Below are positions 38,772 through 48,504 of a stretch of 64,000 nucleotides of DNA, one piece after another; the stretch's first letter is position 1; every line of letters starts with the position of its first letter. This DNA comes from Paenibacillus tuaregi (GTDB taxonomy: Bacteria > Bacillota > Bacilli > Paenibacillales > Paenibacillaceae). The translations under genes and the position numbers were made by a program. The stretch covers positions 1,324,243 through 1,388,242 of the forward strand of contig NZ_LT575476.1 of assembly GCF_900086655.1 (NCBI RefSeq). Direction: 5' to 3'. The notes below the pieces were generated by a model, which was given only the letters and a program-made list of their open reading frames with translations, had not been told where the DNA came from and did no database searches.

Positions 38772-39656
38772 TTGACTAGTGGAAGAGAAACTTTATTGCT
38801 GGTAGACGGTATGGCACTGATGTTCCGGGCTTATTATGCCTCGGCAGCCAGCGGTTATATCCGGCGGACCAAAGCCGGCCTGCCCACGAATGCGATATAC
38901 GGATTCATGCGGTATTTCTGGGATGCGGTGGAGAAGTTCTCTCCTACCCATGTGGCCTGCTGTTGGGATTTGGGAAGCAAGACCTTCAGGACGGAGCAGT
39001 TCGCCGCGTACAAAGGGAATCGTTCCGATGCTCCTGATGAGCTCATTCCCCAGTTTGCCGTGATCCGGGAGGTGATGGACAGCCTCGGAATTCCGAATGT
39101 CAGTGCGCCAGGATATGAGGCGGATGACTGCATCGGCACCCTGGCCTCGATCTATTGTGGGGATATGAATGTGCTGGTGCTGACCGGAGACCATGATATG
39201 CTGCAGCTTGTTAATGAATGTACAAGCGTAATTATTATGAAGAAGGGCCATGGCAACTACATGGTATATACGCCTGAGAGCTTGATGGAAGAGAGACAGC
39301 TGACCCCACGTCAGATTATAGACGTTAAGGGACTGATGGGCGATCCTAGCGACAATTATCCGGGAGTGCGCGGGATCGGGGAGAAGACTGCGATTAAGCT
39401 GGTGCAGGAGTATCATGATGTTGAAGGTATTCTTGCCAATCTGGACAACCTTTCCAAGGGAGTCCGGACCAAAATTGAGACGGACTTGGAGATGCTGCAC
39501 CTGTCCAGGGAACTGGCCACGATCAAGTGTGACGTCGAATTGGCTTGTCCGATCGAAGACTGTCTGCTTGAGCTTAATCATGCCGTAATCGCTTCAAAAT
39601 TTGAAGAGCTGGAAATGAAAAGTATCTGTTCATGGATGGGAGTTGCAATCAGTTAG
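38772..39656 (+). CDS. 5'-3' exonuclease, stand-alone PolI-type domain
   Basis: 294 residues of the flap/5'-nuclease family, as in the N-terminus of DNA polymerase I and B. subtilis YpcP. Metal-binding acidic residues lie in LLLVDGMALMFRAYY, GYEADDCIGTL, LTGDHDMLQLV and GDPSDNYPGVRGIGEKTA (helix-hairpin-helix). It trims flaps or RNA primers. TTG start at 38772 with AAGGAGAGAG. The next gene starts on the base after its stop, so the two are co-transcribed though functionally unrelated. Confidence 0.9.
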   Translation: MTSGRETLLLVDGMALMFRAYYASAASGYIRRTKAGLPTNAIYGFMRYFWDAVEKFSPTHVACCWDLGSKTFRTEQFAAYKGNRSDAPDELIPQFAVIREVMDSLGIPNVSAPGYEADDCIGTLASIYCGDMNVLVLTGDHDMLQLVNECTSVIIMKKGHGNYMVYTPESLMEERQLTPRQIIDVKGLMGDPSDNYPGVRGIGEKTAIKLVQEYHDVEGILANLDNLSKGVRTKIETDLEMLHLSRELATIKCDVELACPIEDCLLELNHAVIASKFEELEMKSICSWMGVAIS

Positions 39657-40763
39657 ATGAGATCAGGATCAGGCAATCATACATTAACTTGGTTTAAAGG
39701 TTTTATTACAGCCCTTGCGGTTCTATTGGCGGTGACTTGGAGCATTGGCATACAGCCGGCAGAAGCCAAAGCGGTGATCAAATCTTCGGTAAACAAGGTG
39801 AAGGTGGGAGGAAGAACCTTTACCGTTCAGACCGTATCCGTTCCTAAAGGTACTCCGGTAACTCTCGGTCTGGCCAAGCGTCAGGTAGGACAGACGGAGG
39901 CATTCACCAGCATCGTCAAAAATTATCACGCGGAGGCTGCGATTAACGGTGCCTTCTTCAATGCTTATGGAGGTCCGGCTGATCCTTATGGAGCTTTTAT
40001 TATTCAAGGCCGCACGGCTCATTTCGGCGGTTATGGAACGACGATAGGCTTTCTGATGGATGGGACAGCGCTCATGTCTTCCCTGTATCATTCTCTTACA
40101 GGTAAGGTTACGGATGATAAGGGCAATTCGATGGGGTGGTATGCCGTGTTTATGAACCGGACACCTGCAGATGGGGCGAGCACGATTATTAAATACACGC
40201 CGGACCGGGGCAGCCGGGTTGGGTTCACAGGCGGAATCGCCGTTACTATTGTGAACGGCAAAGTTACCAAGAAAGAAGTAAATGCAAACAGCCTGATTCC
40301 GAAGGATGGTTATGTGCTCGTATTCACAGGAACTGAGAAAAAGAGCTCTGACCGGTTCCACGTGGGGAATTCGGTTGAGGAGAAGCTGGTCTACAAAGAC
40401 GCCAAGGGCAACTCTATCCCTTGGGAGAACGTTGTGACTGCGGTTGGGGCGGGGCCCCGCCTTGTGCATGACGGCAGAGTTGAGCTGAACGCCAAAGCGG
40501 AAGGCTTCAATGATCCGAAAATCCTGACAAGCGCTGCCGCCCGGAGCGGCATTGCCATTATGCCAGACGGCTCTGTTCTGCTTGCGACCGTACAGGGAGC
40601 GACCATGCAGCAATGGGCCGGAATTATGAAAGCACTTGGAGCGAAGCAGGCCATGAACCTTGACGGAGGCGCCTCTTCCGCGCTTTATGCTGGCGGCAAG
40701 GTGCTTACTCAGGCTGGACGGCCGCTCAGCAATGTGCTTGTATTTGGGAGCAATGTGAAGTAA
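39657..40763 (+). CDS. secreted NAGPA-type phosphodiester glycosidase family protein
   Basis: 368 residues. N-terminal signal or anchor helix (about 14-37, ending IQPAEAKA) and a NAGPA domain with AAINGAFFNAYGG, GAGPRLVHDGRV and the signature MNLDGGASSALYAGG. Family members act on cell-wall or exopolysaccharide phosphodiesters; the substrate here is unknown. No copper amine oxidase stalk. Begins immediately after the exonuclease stop without a gap; I see no independent ribosome site. Confidence 0.85.
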   Translation: MRSGSGNHTLTWFKGFITALAVLLAVTWSIGIQPAEAKAVIKSSVNKVKVGGRTFTVQTVSVPKGTPVTLGLAKRQVGQTEAFTSIVKNYHAEAAINGAFFNAYGGPADPYGAFIIQGRTAHFGGYGTTIGFLMDGTALMSSLYHSLTGKVTDDKGNSMGWYAVFMNRTPADGASTIIKYTPDRGSRVGFTGGIAVTIVNGKVTKKEVNANSLIPKDGYVLVFTGTEKKSSDRFHVGNSVEEKLVYKDAKGNSIPWENVVTAVGAGPRLVHDGRVELNAKAEGFNDPKILTSAAARSGIAIMPDGSVLLATVQGATMQQWAGIMKALGAKQAMNLDGGASSALYAGGKVLTQAGRPLSNVLVFGSNVK

Positions 40764-40800
40764 ATCTGACTTGTAGATCAATAGTTCAACTTAGTATAAA

Positions 40801-40853
40801 AGAAGGGTGTTCTCCAACTGCCATGCTGTGGCAGCCGGGAACACCCTTCTTTT
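40801..40853. terminator. bidirectional terminator
   Basis: AGAAGGGTGTTC pairs with GAACACCCTTCT around CTGCCA/TGGCAG, with A and T runs at the ends. Ends both the NAGPA and the convergent PgpA genes. Confidence 0.88.
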
Positions 40854-40860
40854 GCTGTGT

Positions 40861-41415
40861 CTATTTGGCTTGATCTGCGGATTCTTCGCCCTTTTCAATT
40901 TCGCGTTCGGCTTGCTTGCGGTGGGCAATCCGGCTGCTGGCTGAAGCTGCAATCGCACCGACAATATCATCAAGGAACGTATGAACCGGTCCTAAGGATT
41001 TGTCATTTAGGCGCTCAAGCACGCCGGGCTTCAGCTTATCCACATATCCATAATTGGTAAAACCAATGCTCCCATACACATTGACGATGGAGAAGGCGAG
41101 GATTTCGTCCACCCCATATAATCCTTCATCATTAGAGATCATATCCTGAAGCTCAGGGATGAGCAGGCCCTGCTCCGCCAGAATATCCAGCTGGATACCG
41201 GTGAGTACGGCATTTTGGACTTCTCTCTTCGTCAGCACCTGCTCCACATTATGGATGCATTCTTCCATGGTCAGATCAGGATAGTACTTCTGCTGGAGCA
41301 GCATGACAAGCTCGGCAATCTCCTCAATTTTGACGCCCCGCTTATCAAGCCACACTCTTGTGGCGTCGGCCACTTTTTTACTGTTCAAGCTGTAAGGGAT
41401 TTTCGAATGTTCCAT
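40861..41415 (-). CDS. phosphatidylglycerophosphatase A family protein, YutG-like
   Basis: 184 residues. The C-terminal part with DEILAFSIVNVYGSIGFTNYGYVDKLKPG and TFLDDIVGAIAASASSRIAH matches the PgpA domain, which dephosphorylates phosphatidylglycerophosphate; the family in Bacillus (YutG) also has the N-terminal helical extension seen here. Unlike classic PgpA there are few obvious membrane helices, so activity is uncertain. Start chosen at 41415 after GAGGTGAAGGTC rather than the in-frame ATG at 41439. Confidence 0.78.
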   Translation of the reverse strand: MEHSKIPYSLNSKKVADATRVWLDKRGVKIEEIAELVMLLQQKYYPDLTMEECIHNVEQVLTKREVQNAVLTGIQLDILAEQGLLIPELQDMISNDEGLYGVDEILAFSIVNVYGSIGFTNYGYVDKLKPGVLERLNDKSLGPVHTFLDDIVGAIAASASSRIAHRKQAEREIEKGEESADQAK

Positions 41416-41565
41416 GACCTTCACCTCAACTCCTAACATATTCAGTCCGTGTGTGTTATGTGCAGTGTGTCCATTTCCCGCAAATTCTAGTTATTTTCCC
41501 AGTGGGGGGCTCGTATATATAGTAATACAAACCGTTAGAAAATGTTAGGGAGGAACGAAAAACCT

Positions 41566-42639
41566 ATGAAATCATTACCAAAAGTAAAGACCTCCGCTGC
41601 TGTTGGCCTCGTGGCAATCCCTTTATTATTATCGGGGTGCGGTCTCTTCGGATCGCAAGGTGCGGCACAAATTGATCCTCCGCCAGCCGATGTGGAATCC
41701 CAAATGCTGCAGACGGTTGATCCGGCCAGTAAGACAAGCTTAGGCAAGACAAGCCCGGCCAACACGGAGCATGCTACCGTGTATCTCAAGAATGAACAGG
41801 GGATGCTTGCCCCGGTAACGTTAAATCTTCCCCAAGGAGGCAAGGAGGGCAAGCTGAACAGACTGATGGAGTCTCTCGTTCAGGATGGTGCTTATGCGTC
41901 TTCGTTCCCGCAAGGGTTCACCGGAGTGCTTCCTAAAGGGACTGAGGTCACCCAGGTCTCTGTGGACAAAAAACAGAAGCTGGCGGTTGTTGAGTTTACG
42001 AAGCCTTTTGCCAAGTATGACACGAAGGATGAGCGCAAAATTCTGGAGGCTATAACCTGGACTTTGACCGGAGATCCGGACGTTCAGAATGTTCAACTGT
42101 GGGTGGACGGGCAGAAGCTGACAGAAATGCCGGTAGGTCATACGCCGCTCAGCCAGCCGCTCAACCGTACGGTTGGGATCAATCTTGAATTGACTGCAGG
42201 AGCAGCAGTATCCCAGACAAGCCCAGTAACCGTATACTTCTCCGCAGTTACGAAACAGGGTGTCCCTTATTTTGTGCCTGTAACGAGACTTGTTCCTGCA
42301 GGAGAGGATACGGTCAAAGCGGCTCTTAGCCAATTGATCCAGGGTCCGGTACAGGGAGACGGCCTGCAGCAGGTGCTGACCGCGAATACCTCTATTGACT
42401 CTGTGGAGACCGCCAAGGATGGGGTGGTTACCGTATCTCTCAAGGATGATATGTTTCAGTCGGGTGAGAAGGTTCCGTCAGAGTTCCTTCAGTCCCTTGT
42501 GCTGACCGTAACGGAGAACGCGCCAAGTGATAAGGTTAGAATTTGGATGAACGGGAGCAAGGATGTGGTTGGTGATGACGATCAGAAGTACAGCGAGCCT
42601 GTATCCCGGCCAGAGCTGATCAATAACATCCCAATTTAA
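41566..42639 (+). CDS. gerM: GerM-type sporulation lipoprotein
   Basis: 357 residues. Signal peptide with lipobox LLLSGC, then two GerMN domains (about 80-200 and 220-345), each with the conserved VTVYF / YLKNEQ strand and the LIQGP-type turn. In B. subtilis GerM supports the basal ring of the feeding-tube apparatus and is needed for germination. ATG 41566 after AGGGAGGAAC. Followed by a terminator, then rph and the pyrophosphatase, the same order as in B. subtilis. Confidence 0.9.
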   Translation: MKSLPKVKTSAAVGLVAIPLLLSGCGLFGSQGAAQIDPPPADVESQMLQTVDPASKTSLGKTSPANTEHATVYLKNEQGMLAPVTLNLPQGGKEGKLNRLMESLVQDGAYASSFPQGFTGVLPKGTEVTQVSVDKKQKLAVVEFTKPFAKYDTKDERKILEAITWTLTGDPDVQNVQLWVDGQKLTEMPVGHTPLSQPLNRTVGINLELTAGAAVSQTSPVTVYFSAVTKQGVPYFVPVTRLVPAGEDTVKAALSQLIQGPVQGDGLQQVLTANTSIDSVETAKDGVVTVSLKDDMFQSGEKVPSEFLQSLVLTVTENAPSDKVRIWMNGSKDVVGDDDQKYSEPVSRPELINNIPI

Positions 42640-42648
42640 TACGGTTTC

Positions 42649-42677
42649 GGGGCCTGCTGATGGAGGCTCCTTTTTTT
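42649..42677 (+). terminator. terminator after gerM
   Basis: GGGGCCT (42649-42655) pairs with AGGCTCC (42664-42670), one wobble, then T7. Confidence 0.72.
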
Positions 42678-42768
42678 ATTCTGGAGCGAAAATGACCCTT
42701 AGGGTGCTTTTGGGGGATCACTTTGGTAAAATAGGGGAAGATTAGACAGGATGAAATGTAGGAGGCAC

Positions 42769-43533
42769 ATGGTTATGAGAATAAACGGACGCCTGGCAGA
42801 TGAGCGCAGGCCCATGAATTTGACGGTAAACCCTAATAAATATGCGGAGGGCTCCGTATTTATCGAAGTCGGTGACACGAAGGTACTGTGCACAGCAACG
42901 GTTGAAGAGAAGGTCCCTCCTTTTATGAAAGGACAGGGGCGGGGCTGGGTTACGGCCGAGTATTCCATGCTTCCAAGGGCAACACAGACGCGGAACCAGC
43001 GTGAATCTGCCCGTGGCAAGCTGAGCGGGAGAACGATGGAGATTCAGCGTCTGATTGGCCGTGCGCTGAGATCAGTTGTGAATCTTCAGGCTCTTGGTGA
43101 GCGCACAGTTATCGTGGATTGCGATGTCATTCAGGCGGATGGCGGAACACGCACAACGTCCATAACAGGGGCTTTCATAGCCTTGTCCATGGCTGTGAAC
43201 AAGCTTGCCCAGAAGCATAACCTTCCGGTATTTCCGGTTACGGACTACCTGGCCTCGGTTAGTGTAGGAGTAGTTGGCGAAGAGCTACTGCTGGATTTGA
43301 ACTATGAGGAAGATTCCAAAGCGAAGGTTGATATGAATGTGGTCATGACCGGGGAAGGTAAATTTGTGGAGATCCAGGGAACCGGTGAGGAGAGCCCATT
43401 CTCCCGCGAAGAAATGAACGGCATGATGGAGCTGGCCGAGCAGGGAATCCGTGAAATGATCGCTCAGCAGCAGGAAGTGCTTGGGCCGATTGCCTTGAAG
43501 ATTGGCTCAGGACAGGCAGGGAAGAAGGTATGA
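42769..43533 (+). CDS. rph: ribonuclease PH
   Basis: 254-residue phosphorolytic 3'-exoribonuclease that trims tRNA precursors. Family segments [46 protein letters not shown] and [15 protein letters not shown] are all present. ATG 42769 lies after GGAGGCAC; ATG 42775 is equally possible and gives the usual MRING start. The stop overlaps the next start (ATGA). Confidence 0.95.
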   Translation: MVMRINGRLADERRPMNLTVNPNKYAEGSVFIEVGDTKVLCTATVEEKVPPFMKGQGRGWVTAEYSMLPRATQTRNQRESARGKLSGRTMEIQRLIGRALRSVVNLQALGERTVIVDCDVIQADGGTRTTSITGAFIALSMAVNKLAQKHNLPVFPVTDYLASVSVGVVGEELLLDLNYEEDSKAKVDMNVVMTGEGKFVEIQGTGEESPFSREEMNGMMELAEQGIREMIAQQQEVLGPIALKIGSGQAGKKV

Positions 43534-44159
43534 CGGCAGGCCTGGATAAAGTGATCATCGTAGCCACCAAGAATCAAGGAAAAGTGAAGGAGTTCGCTCA
43601 CGCGCTGTCCGCTCTCGGGACGGTGCGGAGCATGTATGATTATCCCGAGCTTCCTGAGGTGGTGGAGGACGGGGATACGTTTGCGGCTAATGCCCGCAAG
43701 AAAGCTAAGACTGTTGGAGATGCGCTTGGCAAGCCGGTGCTCGCTGACGATTCCGGCTTATGTGTAGATAAGCTTGAAGGGGCTCCTGGAGTATACTCGG
43801 CACGGTATGCGGGCGAGAATGCCACAGATCAGGAGAATAATGAGAAGCTTATCCGTGAGCTGGAGAAGCTTTCGGAAGGGCAGGACACCGAGCAGCCGCT
43901 GCTCAGCCCAGCCCGCTTTGTATGCCACTTGGCGCTGTATGATCCCGCTACAGGTGAGTTTACGGAAGCTGAAGGCTCCGTGGAAGGCATGATTATGGCT
44001 GAGCCGGCCGGCAGCGGCGGGTTCGGGTATGATCCTCTGTTCTACCTGCCGGCTTACGAGAAGTCAATGGCCCAGCTGACCATACAAGAGAAGCAGGCCA
44101 TCAGTCACCGGGGCGCAGCACTGCGCCAGCTTCAGGAGAAATTGGGCTTATCCCAATAA
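43530..44159 (+). CDS. XTP/dITP pyrophosphatase (RdgB/HAM1 family)
   Basis: 209 residues. [13 protein letters not shown] near the start, [26 protein letters not shown], and [12 protein letters not shown] with ISHRGAALR toward the end. Removes non-canonical purine triphosphates such as XTP and dITP from the nucleotide pool. Overlaps rph by 4 bases, a widespread pairing. Confidence 0.95.
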   Translation: MTAGLDKVIIVATKNQGKVKEFAHALSALGTVRSMYDYPELPEVVEDGDTFAANARKKAKTVGDALGKPVLADDSGLCVDKLEGAPGVYSARYAGENATDQENNEKLIRELEKLSEGQDTEQPLLSPARFVCHLALYDPATGEFTEAEGSVEGMIMAEPAGSGGFGYDPLFYLPAYEKSMAQLTIQEKQAISHRGAALRQLQEKLGLSQ

Positions 44160-44206
44160 AACTTAAAGACCACAACCAGTAATAATTTCACCCGACGGCA
44201 AAAATA

Positions 44207-44248
44207 AGGGCGGTTCCTTTTTGAAAGGAGCCGCCCTATTGTTATTCT
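44207..44248 (+). terminator. terminator after the rph operon
   Basis: AGGGCGGTTCCTTT pairs with AAAGGAGCCGCCCT (44224-44237), then TATTGTTATT. Confidence 0.85.
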
Positions 44249-44265
44249 ACCGACATCCATCAGGA

Positions 44266-44355
44266 GGTTGAGGTATCCATAATCTTGTTTAACTCTAAAG
44301 CCAATAAAGATAATATGCCTGCATAGCCAAGGTTGAGATATCCATAATCTTGTTT
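44266..44355. repeat. two 25-base direct repeats, 65 bases apart
   Basis: Copies at 44266-44290 and 44331-44355, one mismatch (GTATCC versus ATATCC). They lie between the convergent ends of the pyrophosphatase and methyltransferase genes. No other gene is supported in this gap. Confidence 0.75.
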
Positions 44356-44412
44356 GATAGCAGCAGCCTGCAACAAGCTCAGGCTATACGGATGGCTCAG
44401 ACTTGAGGCATA

Positions 44413-45189
44413 TCAGCTGTTTTTGATCGCTACTACCGTAAGCCTTACGTAATCTGCATACAGAGAGCCGTCTCTCCACAGCTTGGGAATCAGCTTCGCT
44501 TTAAGCTTGGCGTAGATTGCGGACTGATCCGCCGCTGAGAACTGTTGGAAGAAATCACCGCCAAAGTTCGCGAGCCAGCTCGCTAATCCCTCCTGCCCAT
44601 CCGGCAGCTGGGTAGGGCGTTCATAAAGCCGCGCGTACTCGACTCGGAAACCTTCGGATTCCAGCAGGGAAGAGTATTCACCAATACTGGGGAAGTACCA
44701 GGGATTGAGTTTGGTTGCATCCAGGCTGTATTCATTGCCCAGGACCTCATAGATGGCCTGGAGGATCGTATTCACGTTTCCTTTTCCCCCGAATTCAGCA
44801 ACAAATCTCCCATCTTGCTTAAGAACTCTATGAACAGAGCGAACGACACCCGCGGCATCCTTCATCCAGTGCAGGGCCGCATTGGAGAATACCGCGTCAT
44901 AAGATGTATCATCGCTCAGGGTCTCCCCATTTCCCACCTGAAATGCAAGCTGGGGGTATTTCCTGCGGGCCGTCTCGATCATAGCTTCCGAGTAATCAAC
45001 ACCTGAAACCTCGGCACCGGATTGGCTGATCTCATAGGTCAAATCTCCAGTGCCGCAGCCAAGATCAAGAATTAATTCGTTCTTTTTCGGGTTTAAAAGC
45101 TCAACAAGACTTTTTCCATACTCCGAGACAAAAGCAAGTTTCGAATCATAAGAATCGGGCTTCCACGTGTTTACTGAACTCATGGGCAT
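44413..45189 (-). CDS. class I SAM-dependent methyltransferase
   Basis: 258 residues. SAM-binding motif I ILDLGCGTGDLTYEIS, followed by GVDYSEAMIETARRKYP (motif II) and DAVFSNAALHWM, the wording of trans-aconitate 2-methyltransferase-like enzymes; substrate unknown. Start taken at 45189 (ATG after AAGGAGCTGC); ATG 45183 is equally good and 45261 is unlikely. Single gene on the minus strand. The frame stays open for 50 codons past its TGA stop. Confidence 0.85.
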   Translation of the reverse strand: MPMSSVNTWKPDSYDSKLAFVSEYGKSLVELLNPKKNELILDLGCGTGDLTYEISQSGAEVSGVDYSEAMIETARRKYPQLAFQVGNGETLSDDTSYDAVFSNAALHWMKDAAGVVRSVHRVLKQDGRFVAEFGGKGNVNTILQAIYEVLGNEYSLDATKLNPWYFPSIGEYSSLLESEGFRVEYARLYERPTQLPDGQEGLASWLANFGGDFFQQFSAADQSAIYAKLKAKLIPKLWRDGSLYADYVRLTVVAIKNS

Positions 45190-45321
45190 GCAGCTCCTTA
45201 AATGGGATAGCCCCATTATGGCACAGTGGAAGTTATACATGAAATATATAAATGATATCAAGCTTATAGTTTATATCTATTATGCTAATTTGGCTGATCG
45301 GATGTGCTGCTGCCAAGCAGC

Positions 45322-47166
45322 CTAACGAATAGTCACTTTGTACGTTTTGAGCCAATGGTTTACCTGGGTCAGATAAGCAAACAGCTGGGGACCGGACATC
45401 AGCTGCCCGAACCAGGGAAGATTTGATGAAGCCTCTGGAGATGCAGCGATTTCTCGTATTTTAGTGCTGTTGATTAAAGGAAGGATCGGGGAAGAACTAT
45501 CATCTAATATGTTCAGAACCTGCTGCCTGACCATATTTAAATAAGCCGGATTGTGTGTTTTGGGGTAAGGGCTTTTCTTGCGGTACAGCACATCTTGGGG
45601 GAGAACTCCTTCCAGGGCTTTGCGGAGGATGCCCTTCTCCCTGTCTCCAGCCGTTTTGGTCTCCCAAGGGATATTCCACACGTATTGAACCAACCGGTGG
45701 TCACAGAAAGGAACACGGACCTCCAGACTGGCCGCCATGCTCATTCTATCCTTGCGGTCGAGCAGTGTAGGCATGAAGCGGGTGATATTCAAGTAGGACA
45801 TGATCCGCATCCGGGCCTCTCTCCCCGTCTCTGTGGCCAGTTTGGGCACTTCGTTGACCGCATCCTGGTAACGGTCATGGATATATTCTTCGGGTCTAAT
45901 CCAATCCTTGATTTCTGGTGCAAGCAGGTCGGAACGAAGATCGGTGGCAACGGACCATGGGAAGGTTCCCGAATTCAGAAGCTCTTCCCGGTGAAACCAC
46001 GGGTACCCGCCAAAGATCTCATCGGCCGCCTCTCCAGAAAGGGCTACGGTTGCATTCTTTTTGATTTCCCGGCTGAACAGATAGAGGGAGGAGTCCACGT
46101 CGGCCATGCCCGGCAGATCCCGGGCCTCAGTGGATGCGTTAAGCGCCTCGACAAGCTCAGGCGTATCAAAGTGAATCCAGTGATGCTGTGTACCGAGTTC
46201 GTCAATCATTCTCTGAATCCATGGAGCATCCGCACCAGGCTGATAGCTGTGCTCCTGGAAATACTTGTCGTTATCCACATAATCCACGGAATAGGTATGA
46301 AGCTGACCCTGTCCGCTCCGATTGTAATAATCCACCGCAAGCGCCGTCAGGGCACTTGAATCGAGTCCCCCTGAGAGCAGAGTGCACACGGGCACATCGG
46401 ACAAAAGCTGCCGTTCGGCTGTATCCCGGAGCAGCTCCCGCAGCTTGGAGGCGGTGGTGTCGACATCGTCTTCGTGTTGGTAGCTTTCGAGCTGCCAGTA
46501 CGTATATTTGCGGAGACCGCTTCGGCTGAAAATCATGGCGTGGCCGGGCCGCAGTTCCTTTAGCTGTGTATACACCCCATGGCCAGGTGTGCGGGCGGGT
46601 CCAACAACAAATACTTCCGCCAGTCCCTCCGCGTCTACTACCGGCTCTACTTTTGGATGTTCCAGAATCGCTTTGGGTTCGGAGCCAAAGATTAGTGCCC
46701 CGTCTATTTCGCTGTAGAATAAGGGCTTAACCCCCAGCCGATCCCTGGCCAGAAATATATGCTCCCTTACACTGTCCCAAATGGCAAAGGCAAAAATCCC
46801 ATTCAGCTTATAGACGCAGTCAGGCCCCCATTCGATATAAGCTTGCAGCAACACCTCAGTATCACATTGTGTGCGGAAGTGATATCCGCGCTGCTGAAGA
46901 GCCTGCTTAAGCTCGGGGGCATTATATATTTCCCCGTTGTAGACGATGGTATAGACATGATTCTCCTCCTCAATCACCATGGGCTGCGCCCCATTGGCCG
47001 GGTCCATGACACTCAGCCTCCGGTGGCCAAAAGCGCAGGGACCGGAAATCCAGGTTCCGCCTGCGTCGGGCCCTCTTTTGCCCAGCGTTTCGGTCATGGT
47101 GAGCAGAAGGGCCGAATCCTGGGTCAAATCACGATTCCATTCGATAAAACCGGTAATTCCGCACAT
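45322..47166 (-). CDS. asparagine synthase, glutamine-hydrolysing, AsnO/AsnB type
   Basis: 614 residues. Class II glutamine amidotransferase domain with the N-terminal Cys2 (MCGITGFIEW), then the AMP-forming synthetase domain with the PP-loop SGGLDSSALTAL and the GEAADEIFGGYPW segment. Makes asparagine from aspartate and glutamine. I start at the ATG that puts Cys at position 2 (47166), since this Cys is the nucleophile after Met removal; a further in-frame ATG is 12 bases upstream. Size equals B. subtilis AsnO, a sporulation-linked paralogue, but this link is not proven here. Confidence 0.92.
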   Translation of the reverse strand: MCGITGFIEWNRDLTQDSALLLTMTETLGKRGPDAGGTWISGPCAFGHRRLSVMDPANGAQPMVIEEENHVYTIVYNGEIYNAPELKQALQQRGYHFRTQCDTEVLLQAYIEWGPDCVYKLNGIFAFAIWDSVREHIFLARDRLGVKPLFYSEIDGALIFGSEPKAILEHPKVEPVVDAEGLAEVFVVGPARTPGHGVYTQLKELRPGHAMIFSRSGLRKYTYWQLESYQHEDDVDTTASKLRELLRDTAERQLLSDVPVCTLLSGGLDSSALTALAVDYYNRSGQGQLHTYSVDYVDNDKYFQEHSYQPGADAPWIQRMIDELGTQHHWIHFDTPELVEALNASTEARDLPGMADVDSSLYLFSREIKKNATVALSGEAADEIFGGYPWFHREELLNSGTFPWSVATDLRSDLLAPEIKDWIRPEEYIHDRYQDAVNEVPKLATETGREARMRIMSYLNITRFMPTLLDRKDRMSMAASLEVRVPFCDHRLVQYVWNIPWETKTAGDREKGILRKALEGVLPQDVLYRKKSPYPKTHNPAYLNMVRQQVLNILDDSSSPILPLINSTKIREIAASPEASSNLPWFGQLMSGPQLFAYLTQVNHWLKTYKVTIR

Positions 47167-47304
47167 GTATGGATCCATCCTCTCTAATCTTTTCTCTCAT
47201 CTATATGGTTCTCCGCTGGTGATAACAAATTATGCCGAACAAGGGCATAAAATGTCTGTCCTTTATGGAAAACTATGCTGTGGAAGCATGAAAGGAGCTT
47301 GGTC

Positions 47305-47619
47305 GTGAAAAAGACGTTTTATGTATCGGTTCAGGGCCGCTCGGTATTGGAAGACCCCAAGGCGGCATCCTACGAATGGGTAATTGAAGCGGAACCGGAG
47401 GAGGCGGAAGAGTTGAGAAGACGGCTGTCTTCAGTTCAGGAGGCCGAGGAGGATAGCTTCATGAGTTATGTCTATCCTTGGCCGGATTCACCAGAAGGCA
47501 GAGTTAACGCGGCATACTCGGATTCTTTAAATCGGGTATTTGGGGAGATCTACCGCTTGGGGTCTCCGGCTACCCGAAACCAGATGGAGCAGGGCCGTCT
47601 GCTGCATGGAGAACTATAA
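47305..47619 (+). CDS. conserved protein of unknown function
   Basis: 104 residues, soluble, with YVSVQGRSVLEDPKAASYEWVIEAEPEEAEELRRRL and a C-terminal half rich in Tyr, Pro and Arg (MSYVYPWPDSPEGRVNAAY). GTG start at 47305 after GAAAGGAGCTTGGTC. I recognise no domain. The next gene starts 24 bases on, so the pair is probably one transcript. Confidence 0.72.
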   Translation: MKKTFYVSVQGRSVLEDPKAASYEWVIEAEPEEAEELRRRLSSVQEAEEDSFMSYVYPWPDSPEGRVNAAYSDSLNRVFGEIYRLGSPATRNQMEQGRLLHGEL

Positions 47620-47643
47620 CTTGCTTAATAAGGAGCGATAGAC

Positions 47644-48000
47644 ATGTATGAGATTAAAAATGCCAAATTGACAAGAATGACAGAATATAATGGAAAGCCA
47701 TGTGCAGAAATCGAAATTAACCTGGCGTCCCAGCATGAACCCGGTTTACTGGCCTTTATCGCGAGAACCCCAGATGGCCAGGATTTCGAAATAATCCGCA
47801 TGGTGCGTAACGAATCGGATCTCGCGATCGATTGGTATAACAACAATTTGCATAATGCCTATGAAGAAATTGCGGAGGAAAATTTCGGGGATGCAGGGGA
47901 ACTGGATGCGCCGCTGCAAAGAGAACAGTTCCGAAAGAGCCTCTTGCAATCGGGCAGCATCCTGACCCAGCTGGAGCAGGCGCTGCCGGCTGAGGGATAG
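47644..48000 (+). CDS. conserved protein of unknown function
   Basis: 118 residues, soluble, acidic toward the C-terminus; YEIKNAKLTRMTEYNGKPCAEIE strands suggest a beta-rich N-terminal half, then helices. ATG after AAGGAGCGATAGAC. No recognised family or catalytic motif. Second gene of a small two-gene unit ending at a terminator. Confidence 0.72.
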   Translation: MYEIKNAKLTRMTEYNGKPCAEIEINLASQHEPGLLAFIARTPDGQDFEIIRMVRNESDLAIDWYNNNLHNAYEEIAEENFGDAGELDAPLQREQFRKSLLQSGSILTQLEQALPAEG

Positions 48001-48039
48001 ACGGAAAGAACAAAGCGTTAGTCGATCCATCCATATAAC

Positions 48040-48073
48040 AAAAACACCTTCTTTATAAATAGGAGGTGTTTTT
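48040..48073. terminator. bidirectional terminator
   Basis: AAAACACCTT pairs with AGGAGGTGTTTTT (stem 48041-48049 with 48061-48070), A run on one side and T run on the other. Confidence 0.78.
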
Positions 48074-48088
48074 GCGGTTGCAAGTATT

Positions 48089-48397
48089 TTAATAAGGCTC
48101 CGGCCAGCCGCCATTGGACAGCACGCGAATTCCTTGGACAATATTGTAGAGAAACGAGCCGAAGTAGATCACGGCGAAGAGAATAATATACAGCAGGATA
48201 GAGGCGGGATGTTGAGCCGTGAACATAAAATAAAACATGGGGATTGCCGCAAGTATCGGGAAGATGTGGGAAAATAGGGCCTTTCCCGCATGCCTCCGGA
48301 CATAGGCGTCATTGCTGACAAACCACACTACCACAGGCAGCAGAAAGGGAGCAAAGAAAATGCTGAAGTAGGAAAGCGAAGCCAGGACAGGCCGCAT
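48089..48397 (-). CDS. DUF4870-type membrane protein
   Basis: 102 residues with three hydrophobic segments (about 5-28, 45-65, 68-90) and FVSNDAYVRRHAGKALFSH between the first two, the pattern of DUF4870/Tic20-like small membrane proteins. Function unknown. Monocistronic on the minus strand. Confidence 0.8.
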   Translation of the reverse strand: MRPVLASLSYFSIFFAPFLLPVVVWFVSNDAYVRRHAGKALFSHIFPILAAIPMFYFMFTAQHPASILLYIILFAVIYFGSFLYNIVQGIRVLSNGGWPEPY

Positions 48398-48504
48398 ATG
48401 CGATCACGCTCCTTAATATAGAGGACTTGCCAGTATATTACCCATTTGCGGACCAAAGTATTTGAGGTTATATCCTATTGTTGAGGTTCCTCAAAAAAAT
48501 CCCT

